Source of the DNA: Amblyomma americanum
Lineage: Eukaryota > Arthropoda > Arachnida > Ixodida > Ixodidae
NCBI RefSeq assembly: GCF_052857255.1
Contig: NC_135497.1
Coordinates: 110,806,880-110,870,879, forward strand
Length of the DNA stretch: 64,000 bases
Direction of reading: 5' to 3'
Shown: positions 1 through 11,063 of the stretch, piece by piece
How positions within the stretch are numbered: position 1 is the stretch's first letter
Layout: each line of letters opens with the position of its first letter
The notes under the pieces: generated by a model
Seen by the model: the letters and a program-made list of their open reading frames with translations, nothing else
Database searches by the model: none
What the model was told of the DNA's origin: nothing
Position numbers and translations under genes: made by a program

Positions 1-1
1 C

Positions 2-916
2 CTAACATCCATAGGGGAAATCCCGGTCTCCGTGACTCCTCATCGCTCACTAAACACTGTCCGAGGCGTAATATCGGAAAATGATTTTCTTCACATAACT
101 GAAAAAGAAATGCTCGAAGGGCTCATCGACCAAGACGTCATAGATGTCCACCGAATCAAAATCCTGAAGGACAACAACGAAATAGACACAAAACACATGG
201 TCCTGACGTTCAACACCAGCACCCTGCCCGACACAATCGACGTGGGATATTTGAAAATCAATGTACGACCATACATACCAAACCCTCGCAGGTGTTTCAA
301 CTGCCAAAGGTTCGGCCACGGCTCACAGAGCTGCCGCGGTCGTAAAACTTGCGCAAAATGTGCCTCTAACGATCACCAGTCTGATGTATGTGACGCAGCC
401 CTGTGCTGTGCAAACTGTGAGGGAGAACATGCTGCATACTCCAGGGCGTGTCCGTCCTGGAAGAAAGAAAAAGAAATTATCACCATAAAGAACAAAGAAA
501 ACATTTCTTTTAAAGAAGCGAGAAGGCGTTTTGCGCTTACAAACACATTCTCCTTCACAGCAAAACAAAACTTCGCTGATGTGGTGCGCAGGGGCGTAGC
601 ACCGCACAGCACTCCGACACCTGCCAAGGCCGCTCCCACCGAGCCTATGGCAGGGCCATCCACGCCCCAGGCAGGGTCAGCGAAAGCTGCCCTGTCACTG
701 CCAAAGCAGGGACCGCCGGTCCATGGGTCGGCATCCCGCAGGACCTCCCCCCCTCGGGAGAGGCCTGAAACTAACACAACCGCGGCTGCGCGGTCCTCCA
801 GCACCTCTGTTGAGGTGATGGATACAACACCCACTCCGCCTCCATTACAGCGGCGGAACAGCTCTGTTGAGCGAAAAAAAGACAGGCCCCTCATAACGGG
901 CCCACCACATAAGTAA
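2..916 (+). CDS. LINE A ORF1 (Gag-like nucleic-acid chaperone), 5' partial
   Basis: The reading frame is open from base 2 of the window, so the protein starts upstream; about 304 codons are visible, ending at TAA 914-916. An N-terminal RRM-like region is followed by three zinc-knuckle-type motifs (CFNCQRFGHGSQSC, CAKCASNDHQSDVC, CANCEGEHAAYSRAC) encoded at about 290-455. The rest is a basic, proline/serine-rich tail ending in PPHK. ORF1 proteins of this kind coat the element RNA and deliver it back to DNA; that role is family knowledge. ORF2 begins 32 bp downstream at 949. A diverged remnant of the same tail is present in LINE C. Confidence 0.85.
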   Translation, partial: LTSIGEIPVSVTPHRSLNTVRGVISENDFLHITEKEMLEGLIDQDVIDVHRIKILKDNNEIDTKHMVLTFNTSTLPDTIDVGYLKINVRPYIPNPRRCFNCQRFGHGSQSCRGRKTCAKCASNDHQSDVCDAALCCANCEGEHAAYSRACPSWKKEKEIITIKNKENISFKEARRRFALTNTFSFTAKQNFADVVRRGVAPHSTPTPAKAAPTEPMAGPSTPQAGSAKAALSLPKQGPPVHGSASRRTSPPRERPETNTTAAARSSSTSVEVMDTTPTPPPLQRRNSSVERKKDRPLITGPPHK

Positions 917-948
917 ATCTCCTTTTATTTTCTTTTAAAAACACAAGC

Positions 949-3900
949 ATGGCTTTTTTAATTCAATGGAATTGCAGAGGACTTATGCGGAATTATAGTG
1001 ACATAACACATATTTTAGGGTCAATGTTACCCATAGTTTTATGTCTTCAGGAGACCAATCTTGGTCCACAAAATGTGCATATCCTGAAACATTATCAAAC
1101 TTTTAGACGCGATCGCGAGCAGGCAAATCGACTCTCAGGAGGCGTCGCAATTGTCGTCCAAAGCGGCGTCCCTGCTCGAGAAATAAAGCTCAATACAAAA
1201 CTAGAGGCGGTTGCAGTCAGCATCGTCAGCTATAAAACACTAACAATCTGTTCCGTATACATTCCTCCACATTTTACATTAACAGTCCATGATCTAGAAG
1301 AATTGATAGTTGAACTTCCAGAGCCATATCTGGTAGTTGGGGATTTTAACGCTCACTCCTCTTTTTGGGGAAGCGAGCGCTGCGACTCTAGGGGGCAAAC
1401 AATCGAAGATTTTATCCTCTCAAATAACATCTGTCTTTTAAATACAGGAAAAGCAACTTATTGTTGCCCAAGCTCGGCAAAAATGAGCTTTCTCGATTTA
1501 GCTTTCGCATCATCATCGCTTTTTACCGATTTTAAATGGGATGTTTTAAATGACCCTCTGGGAAGTGATCACCTACCTATTATCATCAGCCTCTCATCGT
1601 CTACTGCAGTCATCCCCACAAGACCACGGCGCTGGAAACTTCACCTCGCCGACTGGTCACTTTTTACAGAAAGTGCCACTCTAGATAAAGAATTTTCTGA
1701 AGACCTCAGCATAGATGAAATTAATGACAGGTTTACTACATGCATAATATCTGCTGCAACACTCGCTATACCACAAACAACAGGACTCGTACAGAAGAAA
1801 CACAAAGTATGGTGGACAGAAGAATGTACATTTGCAAAAAAACAGCAAAATAAAGCATGGGGCACCCTGCGTCGGTACCCCACTGCAGAGAACTTACTCA
1901 CTTTTAAGAGGGCCAAGGCGAGAGCGCGGTACGTGCGCAGGAATGCTGAGAAAACCTCCTGGCAGAAATATGTGTCCTCTATAAATAGTTCAATACCATC
2001 AAAGAAAATGTGGGACAAAGTCCGTAAATTCACTGGTGACCGTACTTCCTTCACACTTCCACCTTTGACAACACCCGGTACACAAACATCGTTGGAAGAA
2101 CAGGCCAATTTATTGGGCGAGCACTTTGCTGAAGTCTCAAGGTCGTCCCACTACACAAACGCATTCCAGAAACACAAAGCTATAGCTGAAAAATAAAAAC
2201 TTCCATTCGGAACAGGCATGCAGGAAGACTACAACCAGCCCATTACGCTCCAGGAATTAAATAGTGTATTATCTTCCGGTAAAAAGACAGCACCAGGCCC
2301 AGACAATGTGCATTACAATATGCTTGCCCATCTCTCTGATACAGCCGTACAGGCACTGTTAAAATTCTTCAATAAAATATGGATGACTAGCAGAATACCT
2401 GAGGAGTGGAAGAAAGCAGTAATAGTACCTTTTCTGAAACCCGGAAAATCACCAACAAGTCCTGACAATTACAGACCAATAGCCCTCCCTCACCAGCTGC
2501 ATTGCTAAATCTTTTGAAAGTGTAATAAACATTAGACTCACCTTTGTACTCGAATCTCGGCAACTATTAGATGTTCATCAATGTGGATTCAGAAAAGCAT
2601 GCTCAACCACCTATCACCTTGTCCGCCTAGAGAACATACGGGAGGCGTTCATCCACAAGCAGCAGTGTATCGGGGTCTTCTTCGACATGGAGAAGGCATA
2701 CGATACCACGTGGAAGTTCGGCATCCTCCGCGACCTAGCAGAGCTAGGTATCCGAGGCAGGATGCTGAACTGCTTGAACGACTTCCTGGCTAACCGCACA
2801 TTTAGGGTCCGCCTAGGAACAACTCTCTCCATGACTTTCACCCAAGAGAATGGCGTACCCCAAGGTTGCATTCTAAGCACGACACTCTTCGTAGTAAAAA
2901 TGAATTCGTTAGCCAAAGTAATACCCAAGTCCATAATGTATTCGGTTTATGTAGATGACCTACAGATAGCATGCACTTCCTCCAGCATATCGTCCTGCGA
3001 GAGACAAATACAAATCACACTAAATAAACTAGCTGCTTGGGCAGAGATAAATGGGTTCAAGTTCTCTCCTCAAAAAACAGTAGCTGTTCTGTTCTCATTG
3101 CGACGAGGCCTACATTTCAATCCCAACCTATACTTGAATCAAGCCACACTACCAATTAAACCAGAACATCAATTTTTAGGACTCACTTTTGACAAGAAAC
3201 TCACATTTCTACCACACATTAACAACCTTAAAAAGAAAGCATCCCAAGCCCTCAATGTACTAAAGGTGCTCTCGCGACAACGGTGGGGGTCCGATAGAAC
3301 ATGCCTATTACACATCTATCGCTCTCTGGTACGCTCCAAGCTGGACTATGGGTGCATAGTATACGGTTCAGCAAGAGCATCCTACTTGAAAAGACTGGAC
3401 CCTGTTCATAATCTTGGTCTGCGACTATCAACTGGAGCATATAGAACATCCCCGGTAAACAGTCTTTATATTGAAGCTAATGAGCCTGCACTAGAGGATA
3501 GAAGAGTCACACTGACATGCGCATACGTCCTAAAAACCCGTACTCTTCCTAAACATCTCTGCCATCCCATTGTTACCAAGTGCCCATCCAAAAGATTATT
3601 TAACAATAAACCACAATCCATCCGGCCACTAATAATGCGCTTTGAAGATAAATGTGAAGAGTTAGGAGTACTGGATGCCCTGCCGAATATTGCACAAAAA
3701 TATGAAAATTTACCACCATGGTACAACCTGCCTTCAGTGTGCGACTTCACACTGACACACTTACATAAAAAGGAAATGCCACATCAGCTCATACTACAAG
3801 AATTCTTTGAACTGCAAGAAAAATATGACACCTTCACTGAATTTTACACTGATGGGTCAAAAACAGAAAGTCATGTTGGATGTGCAGTAATTCAAGACAA

Positions 3901-4667
3901 AAATGAAAAAATGATACGACTGCCACAGTATGCATCGGTTTTTACTCCCGAGAGTTATGCAGTCTTTGTAGCCGTAGACCAAATAGTAAAAGAAAACATT
4001 AAAAATAGCGTCATTTACACCGATTCACTGAGTATGCTCAAAGCGCTGCACTGTAGAAACGCCGCTGAACCCATTATAGGAAACATCATACATAACATAA
4101 TTAAAATAAAAAAACTAAATCATAACATTATATTCTGCTGGGTGCCCAGCCATGTTGGAATTGTAGGTAATGAGAGAGCAGATGCATGCGCAGCACAAGC
4201 TCGAATTGATCAAATAAAACAAGATAACATACCACACAGGGATTTTTTGAAATTAGTGCACAGTAAACTCAGAATTAAGTGGCAGGCTGCATGGGAAGAA
4301 CAGGCAAACAACAAACTGCATTCTACAAAACCCGTTTTAGAAGAATGGAAATCATTTACTCATCAAGAACGTTTTACTGAAGTTATTTTATGTCGGCTAC
4401 GCATTGGGCACACACACCTTACACGCAACTTTTTACTGACAAAACAAGACAAACCTCTCTGCGAAATGTGCGGCGATGTACTCACTGTAAACCACATTTT
4501 ATTTCATGTAGAAAACTGGAACTACTGAGAAAAAAAAATATTTTACAACACTCTACAATGAATACATCCCATTGCACCCCAAGTTGCTTTTAGGTGATCA
4601 AGCACTGGTTGATCTTTCAAGTATTTTTAAGTTTCTTATTGAAGCCAATGTTTTAAACAAACTCTAG
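949..4667 (+). pseudogene. LINE A ORF2: endonuclease, reverse transcriptase, RNase H (broken)
   Basis: Endonuclease motifs are clear: IQWNCRGL at the start, LQETNLGP, VVGDFNAHSSFWGSE and GSDHLPI. The RT shows a GPDNVHYNML fingers motif, FFDMEKAYDTTWK, GVPQGCILS and YVDD. RNase H follows with YTDGS, YTDSLSML and WVPSHVGIVGNERAD, then a C-terminal CEMCGDV...H zinc motif. Three lesions break the protein. A TAA at 2194-2196 lies in the endonuclease/RT frame. A 4-bp duplication (cctccctc, about 2487-2495) shifts the frame just after YRPIAL. The A-run near 4532-4540 shifts it again, and the homologous C-terminus continues in another frame to TAG 4665-4667. The protein is otherwise continuous, so decay is recent. 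Confidence 0.9.
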
Positions 4668-4709
4668 GTATAAAAAGTGTACCATTTAGCAAGAACCTAA
4701 CCTTGTGTT

Positions 4710-4742
4710 TGGCGCATCATAGCCATAGTTGCTTTTGCGCCA
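4710..4742 (+). other. LINE A 3'UTR stem-loop
   Basis: TGGCGC at 4710-4715 and GCGCCA at 4737-4742 can pair around a 21-nt loop just before the CAA tail. LINE C has the same pair at 20636-20641 and 20663-20668 with a different loop sequence, which suggests a conserved RNA structure. A role in recognition by the element's RT is inferred from other non-LTR elements. Confidence 0.5.
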
Positions 4743-4767
4743 TTAAAATCAATATAACAACAACAAC

Positions 4768-5345
4768 ATTAGCATGTTCATATAAAAGGTGAAGATTGTA
4801 CCTTCCTTTTTTTCTCTCAGCGTCTGCAAGTCATTGCACTTGACCTCAAGTTTGAAGCCTTTCGCCAGCAATTCTTCAGGCGGGTACGTCTCGAACACCG
4901 TATTCACTTCCATATCCGGCGAGAGCTCCTTTGTTCCGATATTCACGGGAACACTGTTTAGTGTTGCCAGCCGCCTGTGCTTCGGAGTAGAACCACCGGT
5001 GAAACCTCCGGCGGCGAGACACCTTCCAGAGTGTTCTCTTCGTGTTCGGCGCTGACGAGATTGCCTCTCACCTAAACGTACCACTCAGCAGAATCCACGG
5101 AGGGAGAGCCTGCATTTCCCACTTTTGTTCCGCCAGTCGCAAATGGGTATGTTATGTCTTGGCGAGGAAGCACAGTGTCGCTTCGCTGAGCTGAGATGGG
5201 CTTTGCATCATTCTCACACAACGGGGTCTTGGCAACAGAAGACTATTTTTTTCAGAAACTTCAAGCAGACATACTCTTCCGCTTTCGCCAACTCGGCCAT
5301 CACAGCTTTCGTGCTCCTTGGAATACGTAATCGCGGAGTGAAAGC
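4768..5345 (-). pseudogene. SENP-like pseudogene copy 1 (3' half removed by LINE A)
   Basis: On the minus strand 5084-4768 reads through a low-complexity N-terminal part and the FETYPPEELLAKGF stretch into NDLQTL and FYMNMLM, where LINE A interrupts it. The upstream part (5345-5085) encodes the KAEEYVCLKFLKK-like stretch in other frames. The catalytic His segment is absent from this copy. The 52-bp long-class segment is present. Compared with SENP proteins, the few residues between NDLQTL and FYMNMLM are altered (REKKEGTIF in place of the usual LNDE-containing stretch). Confidence 0.75.
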
Positions 5346-5438
5346 TGCAATACGCGTTTCTTGCACGGCCGCTCAAGTTCTCACCGGTTGCACGTCGGCG
5401 ATCACGCTAGTTGAAGGGATCCGTGCGGTGACGAACTG

Positions 5439-6326
5439 TCACACTAGACATGCACAAATTCCCAGTCGGCCCGCGTGGTCCAGTTGCTCTTCATATATGC
5501 CAGCGACGAGAAGCAGAAATAGAAGACCAAGGCTGTTGTAGATGGCAATAGGAGGCTGCCTGAAATCTACGACTGCCAAGAGCCAATGCACCTCCACATG
5601 TATTGGGACTAGCACCATATCATAACTAAACAAGTCAATTCTGAACGTCCAGCGCCGCACAGCGGAATAGCCGTTCTGGCGCAGCTTGGTAAAAAAGAAA
5701 GTGTTTAACACGTAGATACGAGGGTATCATTCTTTCGTGGAGCGTTCCATTAGCATGTTCATATAAAAAATGAAGATTGTACCTTCCTTTTTTTCTCTCA
5801 GCGTCTGCAAGTCATTGCACTTGACCTCAAGGTTGAAGCCTTTCGCCAGCAATTCTTCAGGCGGGTACGTCTCGAACACCGTATTCACTTCCATATCCGG
5901 CGAGAGCTCCTTTGTTCCGATATTCACGGGAACACTGTTTAGTGTTGCCAGCCGCCTGTGCTTCGGAGTAGAACCACCGGTGAAACCTCCAGCGGCGAGA
6001 CACCTTCCAGAGTGTTCTTTTCGTGTTCGGCACTGACGAGATTGCCTCTCACCTAAACGTACCACTCAGCAGAATCCACGGAGGGAGAGCCTGCATTTCC
6101 CACTTTTGTTCCGCCAGTCGCAGATGGGTATGTTATGTCTTGGCGAGGAAGCACAGTGTCGCTTCGCTGAGCTGAGATGGGCTTTGCATCATTCCCACAC
6201 AACGGGGTCTTGGCAACAGAAGACTGTTTTTTCAGAAACTTCAAGCAGACATACTCTTCCGCTTTCGCCAACTCGGCCATCACAGCTTTCGTGCTCCTTG
6301 GAATACATAATCGCGGAGTGAAAGCT
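5439..6326 (-). pseudogene. SENP-like pseudogene copy 2 (representative)
   Basis: This copy spans the KAEEYVCLKFLKKQ region (about 6290-6245), the FETYPPEELLAKGF..FYMNMLMERSTKE segment (to 5727) and LNTFFFTKLRQNGY...HWLLAVVDF...IYNSLG (5711-5439). SENP/Ulp1 enzymes cleave SUMO from proteins with a His-Asp-Cys triad. Here the His (VHW) is present, the Asp of the usual YDS motif is Asn (YNSLG), and the Cys region is missing. A TGA lies between MERSTKE and YPRIYVLNTFF. The segments are contiguous, with no intron in the catalytic part, which hints at a processed copy. The SENP assignment rests on FYMNMLMERS, TFFFTKL and the HW..AVVDF motif order. Confidence 0.85.
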
Positions 6327-6418
6327 GCAATACGCGTTTCTTGCACGGCCGCTCAAGTTCTCACCGGTTGCACGTCGGCGATCACGCTAGTTGAAGGGAT
6401 CCGTGCGGTGACGAACTG

Positions 6419-7305
6419 TCACACTAGACATGCACAAATTCCCAGTCGGCCCGCGTGGTCCAGTTGCTCTTCATATATGCCAGCGACGAGAAGCAGAAAT
6501 AGAAGACCAAGGCTGTTGTAGATGGCAATAGGAGGCTGCCTGAAATCTACGACTGCCAAGAGCCAATGCACCTCCACATGTATTGGGACTAGCACCATAT
6601 CATATCTAAACAAGTCTATTCTGAACGTCCAGCGCCGCACAGCGGAATAGCCGTTCTGGCGCAGCTTGGTAAAAAAGAAAGTGTTTAACACGTAGATGCG
6701 AGGGTATCATTCTTTCGTGGAGCGTTCCATTAGCATGTTCATATAAAAGGTGAAGATTGTACCTTCCTTTTTTTCTCTCAGCGTCTGCAAGTCATTGCAC
6801 TTGACCTCAAGGATGAAGCCTTTCGCCAGCAATTCTTCAGGCGGGTACGTCTCGAACACCGTATTCACTTCCATATCCGGCGAGAGCTCCTTTGTTCCGA
6901 TATTCACGGGAACACTGTTTAGTGTTGCCAGCCGCCTGTGCTTCGGAGTAGAACCACCGGTGAAACCTCCGGCGGCGAGACACCTTCCAGAGTGTTCTCT
7001 TGTTCGGCGCTGACGAGATTACCTCTCACCTAAACGTACCATTCAGCAGAATCAACGGAGGGAGAGCCTGCATTTCCCACTTGTGTTCCGCCAGTCGCAG
7101 ATGGTTACGTTATGTCTTGGCGAGGAAGCACAGCGTCGCTTGGCTGAGCGGAGATGGGCTTTGCGTAATTCCCGCACAACAGGGTCTTGGCAACCGAAGA
7201 CTGTTTTTTCAGAAACTTCAAGCAGACATACTCCTCCGCTTTCGCCAACTCGGCCATCACAGCTTTCGTGCTCCTTGGAATACATCGCGGAGTGAGAGCC
7301 TGCAA
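6419..7305 (-). pseudogene. SENP-like pseudogene copy 3
   Basis: It has the same layout as copy 2, with the same TGA and the same YNSLG. It differs by a 4-bp loss near 6999 that shifts the N-terminal frame and by small changes such as LAKGFILEV. It belongs to the 980-bp class. Confidence 0.8.
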
Positions 7306-7393
7306 TACGCGTTTCTTGCACGGCCGCTCAAGTTCTCACCGGTTGCACGTCTGCGATCACGCTAGTTGAAGGGATCCGTGCGGTGACGACCTG

Positions 7394-8285
7394 TCACACT
7401 AAGCATGCACAAATTCCCAGTCGGGCCGCGTGGCCCAGTTGCTCTTCATATATGCCAGCGACGAGAAGCAGAAACAGACCAAGGCTGTTGTAGATGGCAA
7501 TAGGAGGCTGCCTGAAATCTACGATTGCCAAGAGCCAATGCACCTCCACATGTATTGGGACTAGCACCATATCATAACTAAACAAGTCAATTCTGAACGT
7601 CCAGCGCCGCACAGCGGAATAGCCGTTCTGGCGCAGCTTGGTAAAAAAGAAATTGTTTAACACGTAGATGCGAGGGTATCATTCTTTCGTGGAGCGTTCC
7701 ATTAGCATGTTCATATAAAAGGTGAAGATTGTACCTTCCTTTTTTTCTCTCTCAGCGTCTGCAAGTCATTGAATCACTTGACCTCAAGGTTGAAGCCTTT
7801 CGCCAGCAATTCTTCAGGCGGGTACGTCTCGAACACCGTATTCACTTCCATATCCGGCGAGAGCTCTTTTGTTCCGATATTCACGGGAACACTGTTTAGT
7901 GTTGCCAGCCGCCTGTGCTTCGGAGTAGAGCCACCGGTGAAACCTCCGGCGGCGAGACACCTTCCAGAGTGTTCTCTTCGTGTTCGGCGCTAACGCGATT
8001 ACCTCTCACCTAAACGTACCATTCAGCAGAATCCACGGAGGGAGAGCCTGCATTTCCCACTTGTGTTCCGCCAGTCGCAGATGGGTACGTTATGTCTTGG
8101 CGAGGAAGCACAGCGTCGCTTGGCTGAGCTGAGATGGGCTTTGCGTAATTCCCGCACAACATGGTCTTGGCAACCGAAGACTGTTTTTTCAGAAACTTCA
8201 AGCAGACATACTCCTCCGCTTTCGCCAACTCGGCCATCACAGCTTTCGTGCTCCTTGGAATACATCGCGGAGTGAGAGCTGCAAT
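7394..8285 (-). pseudogene. SENP-like pseudogene copy 4
   Basis: The shared TGA and YNSLG are present. A 3-bp loss changes the sequence after YNSLG (GLFLLLVAG). A 3-bp insertion (aat) near 7773 and a 2-bp tc gain near 7753 disrupt the NDLQTL segment. Part of the upstream region is open for 95-96 codons in two overlapping frames, which shows how little constraint remains. This is the last unit that carries the 52-bp segment. Confidence 0.8.
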
Positions 8286-8372
8286 ACGCGTTTCTTGCAC
8301 GGCCGCTCAAGTTCTCGCCGGTTGCACGTCGGCGATCACGCTAGTTGAAGGGATCCGTGCGGTGACGAACTG

Positions 8373-9210
8373 TCACACTAGACATGCACAAATTCCCAGT
8401 CGCCCGCGTGGTTCCAGTTGCTCTTCATATACGCCAGCGACAAGAAGCAGAAATAGACCAAGGCTGTTGTAGATGGCATTAGGAGGCTGCCTGAAATCTA
8501 CGACTGCCAAGAGCCAATGCACCTCCACTCGTATTGGGACTAGCACCATAACATAACTAAACAAGTCAATTCTGAACGTCCAGCGCCGCACAGCGGAATA
8601 GCCGTTCTGACGCAGCTTGGTAAAAAAGAAATCGTTTAACACGTAGATGCGAGGGTATCAATCTTCCGTGCAGCGTTCCATTAGCATGTTCATATAAAAG
8701 GTGAAGATTGTATCATCCATTTTTTTCTCTCTCAGCGTCTGCAAGTCATTGCACTTGACCTCAAGGTTGAAGCCTTTTGGCCAGCAATTCTTCAGGCGGG
8801 TACGTCTCGAACACCGTATTCACTTCCATATCCGGCGAGAGCTCCGTTGTTCCGAAATTCACGGGAACACTGTTTAGTGTTGCCAGCCGCTTGTGCTTCT
8901 CTTCGTGTTCGGCGCTGACGAGATTACCTCTCACCTAAACGTACAACTCAGCAGAATCCACGGTGGGAGAGCCTGCATTTCCCACTTGTATTCCGCCAGT
9001 CGCAGATGGGTACGTTATGTCTTGGCGAGGAAGCACAGCGTCGCTTGGCTGAGCTGAGATGGGCTTTGCGTCATTCGCGCACAACAGGGTTTTGGCAACC
9101 GAAGAGTGTTTTTTCAGAAACTTCAAGCAGACATACTCTTCCGCTTTCGCCAACTCGGCCATCACAGCTTTCGTGCTCCTTGGAATACATCGCGGAGTGA
9201 AAGCAGCAAT
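8373..9210 (-). pseudogene. SENP-like pseudogene copy 5 (short class)
   Basis: This is the first unit from the left without the 52-bp segment. It has the shared TGA (context ERCTED then stop), YNSLG and LVPIRVEVHW. Extra substitutions (SYVMVLV, PPNAIYN) make it the most diverged catalytic segment in the array. Confidence 0.8.
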
Positions 9211-9297
9211 ACGCCTTTCTTGCACGGCCGCTCAAGTTCTCACCGGTTGCACATCGGCGATCACGCTAGTTGAAGGGATCCGTCCGGTGACGAACTG

Positions 9298-10140
9298 TCA
9301 CACTAGACATGCACAAATTCCTAGTCGGCCCGCGTGGGCCAGTTGCTCTTCATATATGCCAGCGACGAGAAGCAGAAATAGAAGAGCAAGGCTGTTGTAG
9401 ATGGCAATAGGAGGCTGCCTGAAATCTACGACTGCCAAGAGCCAATGCACCTCCACTCGTATTGGGACTAGCACCATATCATAACTAAACAAGTCAATTC
9501 TGAACGTCCAGCACCGCACAGCGGAATAGCCGTTCTGACGCAGCTTGGTAAAAAAGAAAGTGTTTAACATGTATATGCGAGGGTATCAATCTTTCGTGGA
9601 GCGTTCCATTAGCATGTTCATATAATAGGTGAAGATTGTATGATCCATTTTTTCTCGATTAGCATCTGCAAGTCATTGCACTTGACCTCAAGGTTGAAGC
9701 TTTTCGCCAGCAATTCTTCAGGCGGGTACGTCTCCAACACCGCGTTCACTTCCATGTCCGGCGGGAGCTCCTTTGTTCCGAAATTCACGGGAACACTGTT
9801 TAGTGTTACCAGCCGCCTGTGCTTCTCTTCGTGTTCTGCGCTGACGAGATTACCTCTCACCTAAACGTACCACTCAGCAGAATCCACGGAGGGAGAGCCT
9901 GCATTTCCCACTTGTGTTCCGCCAGTCGCAGATGGGTACGTTATGTCTTGGCGAAGAAGCACAGCGTCGCTTGGCTGAACTGAGATGGGCTTTGCGTCAT
10001 TCTCGCACAACAGGGTCTTGGCAACCGAAGACTTTTTTCAGAAACTTCAAGCAGACATACTCTTCCGCTTTCGCCAACTCGGCCATCACAGCTTTCGTGC
10101 TCCTTGGAATAAATAATCGCGGAGTGAAAGCAGCAATACG
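9298..10140 (-). pseudogene. SENP-like pseudogene copy 6 (short class)
   Basis: It lacks the 52-bp segment and shares the TGA and YNSLG. In the catalytic part it is nearly identical to copy 7 (both read VRCWTFRIDLFSYD and NSLALLFLLLVAGIYEEQLAHAG), which marks the youngest duplication pair. Confidence 0.8.
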
Positions 10141-10224
10141 CCTTTCTTGCACGGCCGCTCAAGTTCTCACCGGTTGCACATCGGCGATCACGCTAGTTGA
10201 AGCGATCCGTCCGGTGACGAACTG

Positions 10225-11063
10225 TCACACTAGACATGCACAAATTCCTAGTCGGCCCGCGTGGGCCAGTTGCTCTTCATATATGCCAGCGACGAGAAGC
10301 AGAAATAGAAGAGCAAGGCTGTTGTAGATCGCAATAGGAGGCTGCCTGAAATCTACGACTGCCAAGAGCCAATGCACCTCCACTCGTATTGGGACTAGCA
10401 CCATATCATAACTAAACAAGTCAATTCTGAACGTCCAGCACCGCACAGCGGAATAGCCGTTCTGACGCAGCTTGGTAAAAAAGAAAGTGTTTAACATGTA
10501 TATGCCAGGGTATCAATCTTTCGTGGAGCGTTCCATTAGCATGTTCATATAAAACGTGAAGATTGTATGATCCATTTTTCTCTCTTAGCGTCTGCAAGTC
10601 ATTGCACTTGACCTCAAGGTTGAAGCTTTTCGCCAGCAATTCTTCAGGCGGGTACGTCTCGAGCACCGCGTTCACTTCCATGTCCGGCGAGAGCTCCTTT
10701 GTTCCGAAATTCACGGGAACACTGTTTAGTGTTGCCAGCCGCCTGTGCTTCTCTTCGTGTTCGGCGCTGACGAGATTATTTCTCACCTAAACGTACCACT
10801 CAGCAGAATCCACGGAGGGAGAGCCTGCATTTCCCACTTGTGTTCCGCCAGTCGCAGATGGGTACGTTATGTCTTGGCGAGGAAGCACAGCGTCGCTTGG
10901 CTGAGCTGAGATGGGCTTTGCGTCATTCCCGCACAACAGGGTCTTGGCAACCGAAGACTGTTTTTTCAGAAACTTCAAGCAGACATACTCTTCCGCTTTC
11001 GTCAACTCGGCCATCACAACTTTCGTGCTCCTTGGAATACATCGCGGAGTGAGAGCTGCAATA
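10225..11063 (-). pseudogene. SENP-like pseudogene copy 7, fused to LINE B
   Basis: On the minus strand this is the first copy of the array. Its upstream end (about 11063-10787) is joined in frame to LINE B reverse transcriptase, giving a 220-codon open stretch from 11449 to 10787 with RT at the front and the SENP-unit KAEEYVCLKFLKKQ region at the back. The catalytic part (10497-10225) has the usual stop before it and YNSLA at the Asp site. Confidence 0.8.

Larger units (their letters stand above)
1..4767 (+). mobile_element. LINE A: I/Jockey-like non-LTR retrotransposon, left end outside window
   Basis: The order is zinc-knuckle ORF1, then an ORF2 with AP endonuclease, reverse transcriptase (YVDD box) and RNase H, followed by a short 3'UTR and a (CAA)n tail at about 4755-4767. 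The domain set and the presence of RNase H are typical of I-group elements. The tail abuts the SENP-derived array at 4768 in mid-codon, so this copy appears to have inserted into the array; the other flank would lie left of the window. It is related along its length to LINE C (15266-20690). ORF1 is open to the window edge. ORF2 is broken by a stop and two frameshifts, so the copy is dead but not old. Confidence 0.9.
4768..11063 (-). repeat. Seven-copy tandem array of a SENP/Ulp1-derived unit
   Basis: The landmark attagcatgttcatata recurs at 4768, 5749, 6729, 7701, 8680, 9608 and 10535, giving periods of 981, 980, 972, 979, 928 and 927 bp; the last unit stops at 11063. All units run head to tail and are highly similar by eye. 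Read on the minus strand they encode parts of a SUMO protease: FYMNMLMERS, then LNTFFFTKLRQNGY, then HWLLAVVDF. The four units on the left carry a 52-bp segment (4985-5036 in the first) that the three on the right lack. The left edge is cut by LINE A and the right edge is fused to LINE B. No unit has an open catalytic domain. Confidence 0.9.

Noticed and set aside
5720..5730. TGA as selenocysteine or programmed readthrough in the SENP copies
   Set aside because: The catalytic Asp and Cys regions are also lost and other frameshifts are present; simple decay explains it.
4768..11063. CRISPR-like or functional tandem gene family
   Set aside because: Units are ~1 kb with no spacers, and every copy has stops and a lost catalytic residue.
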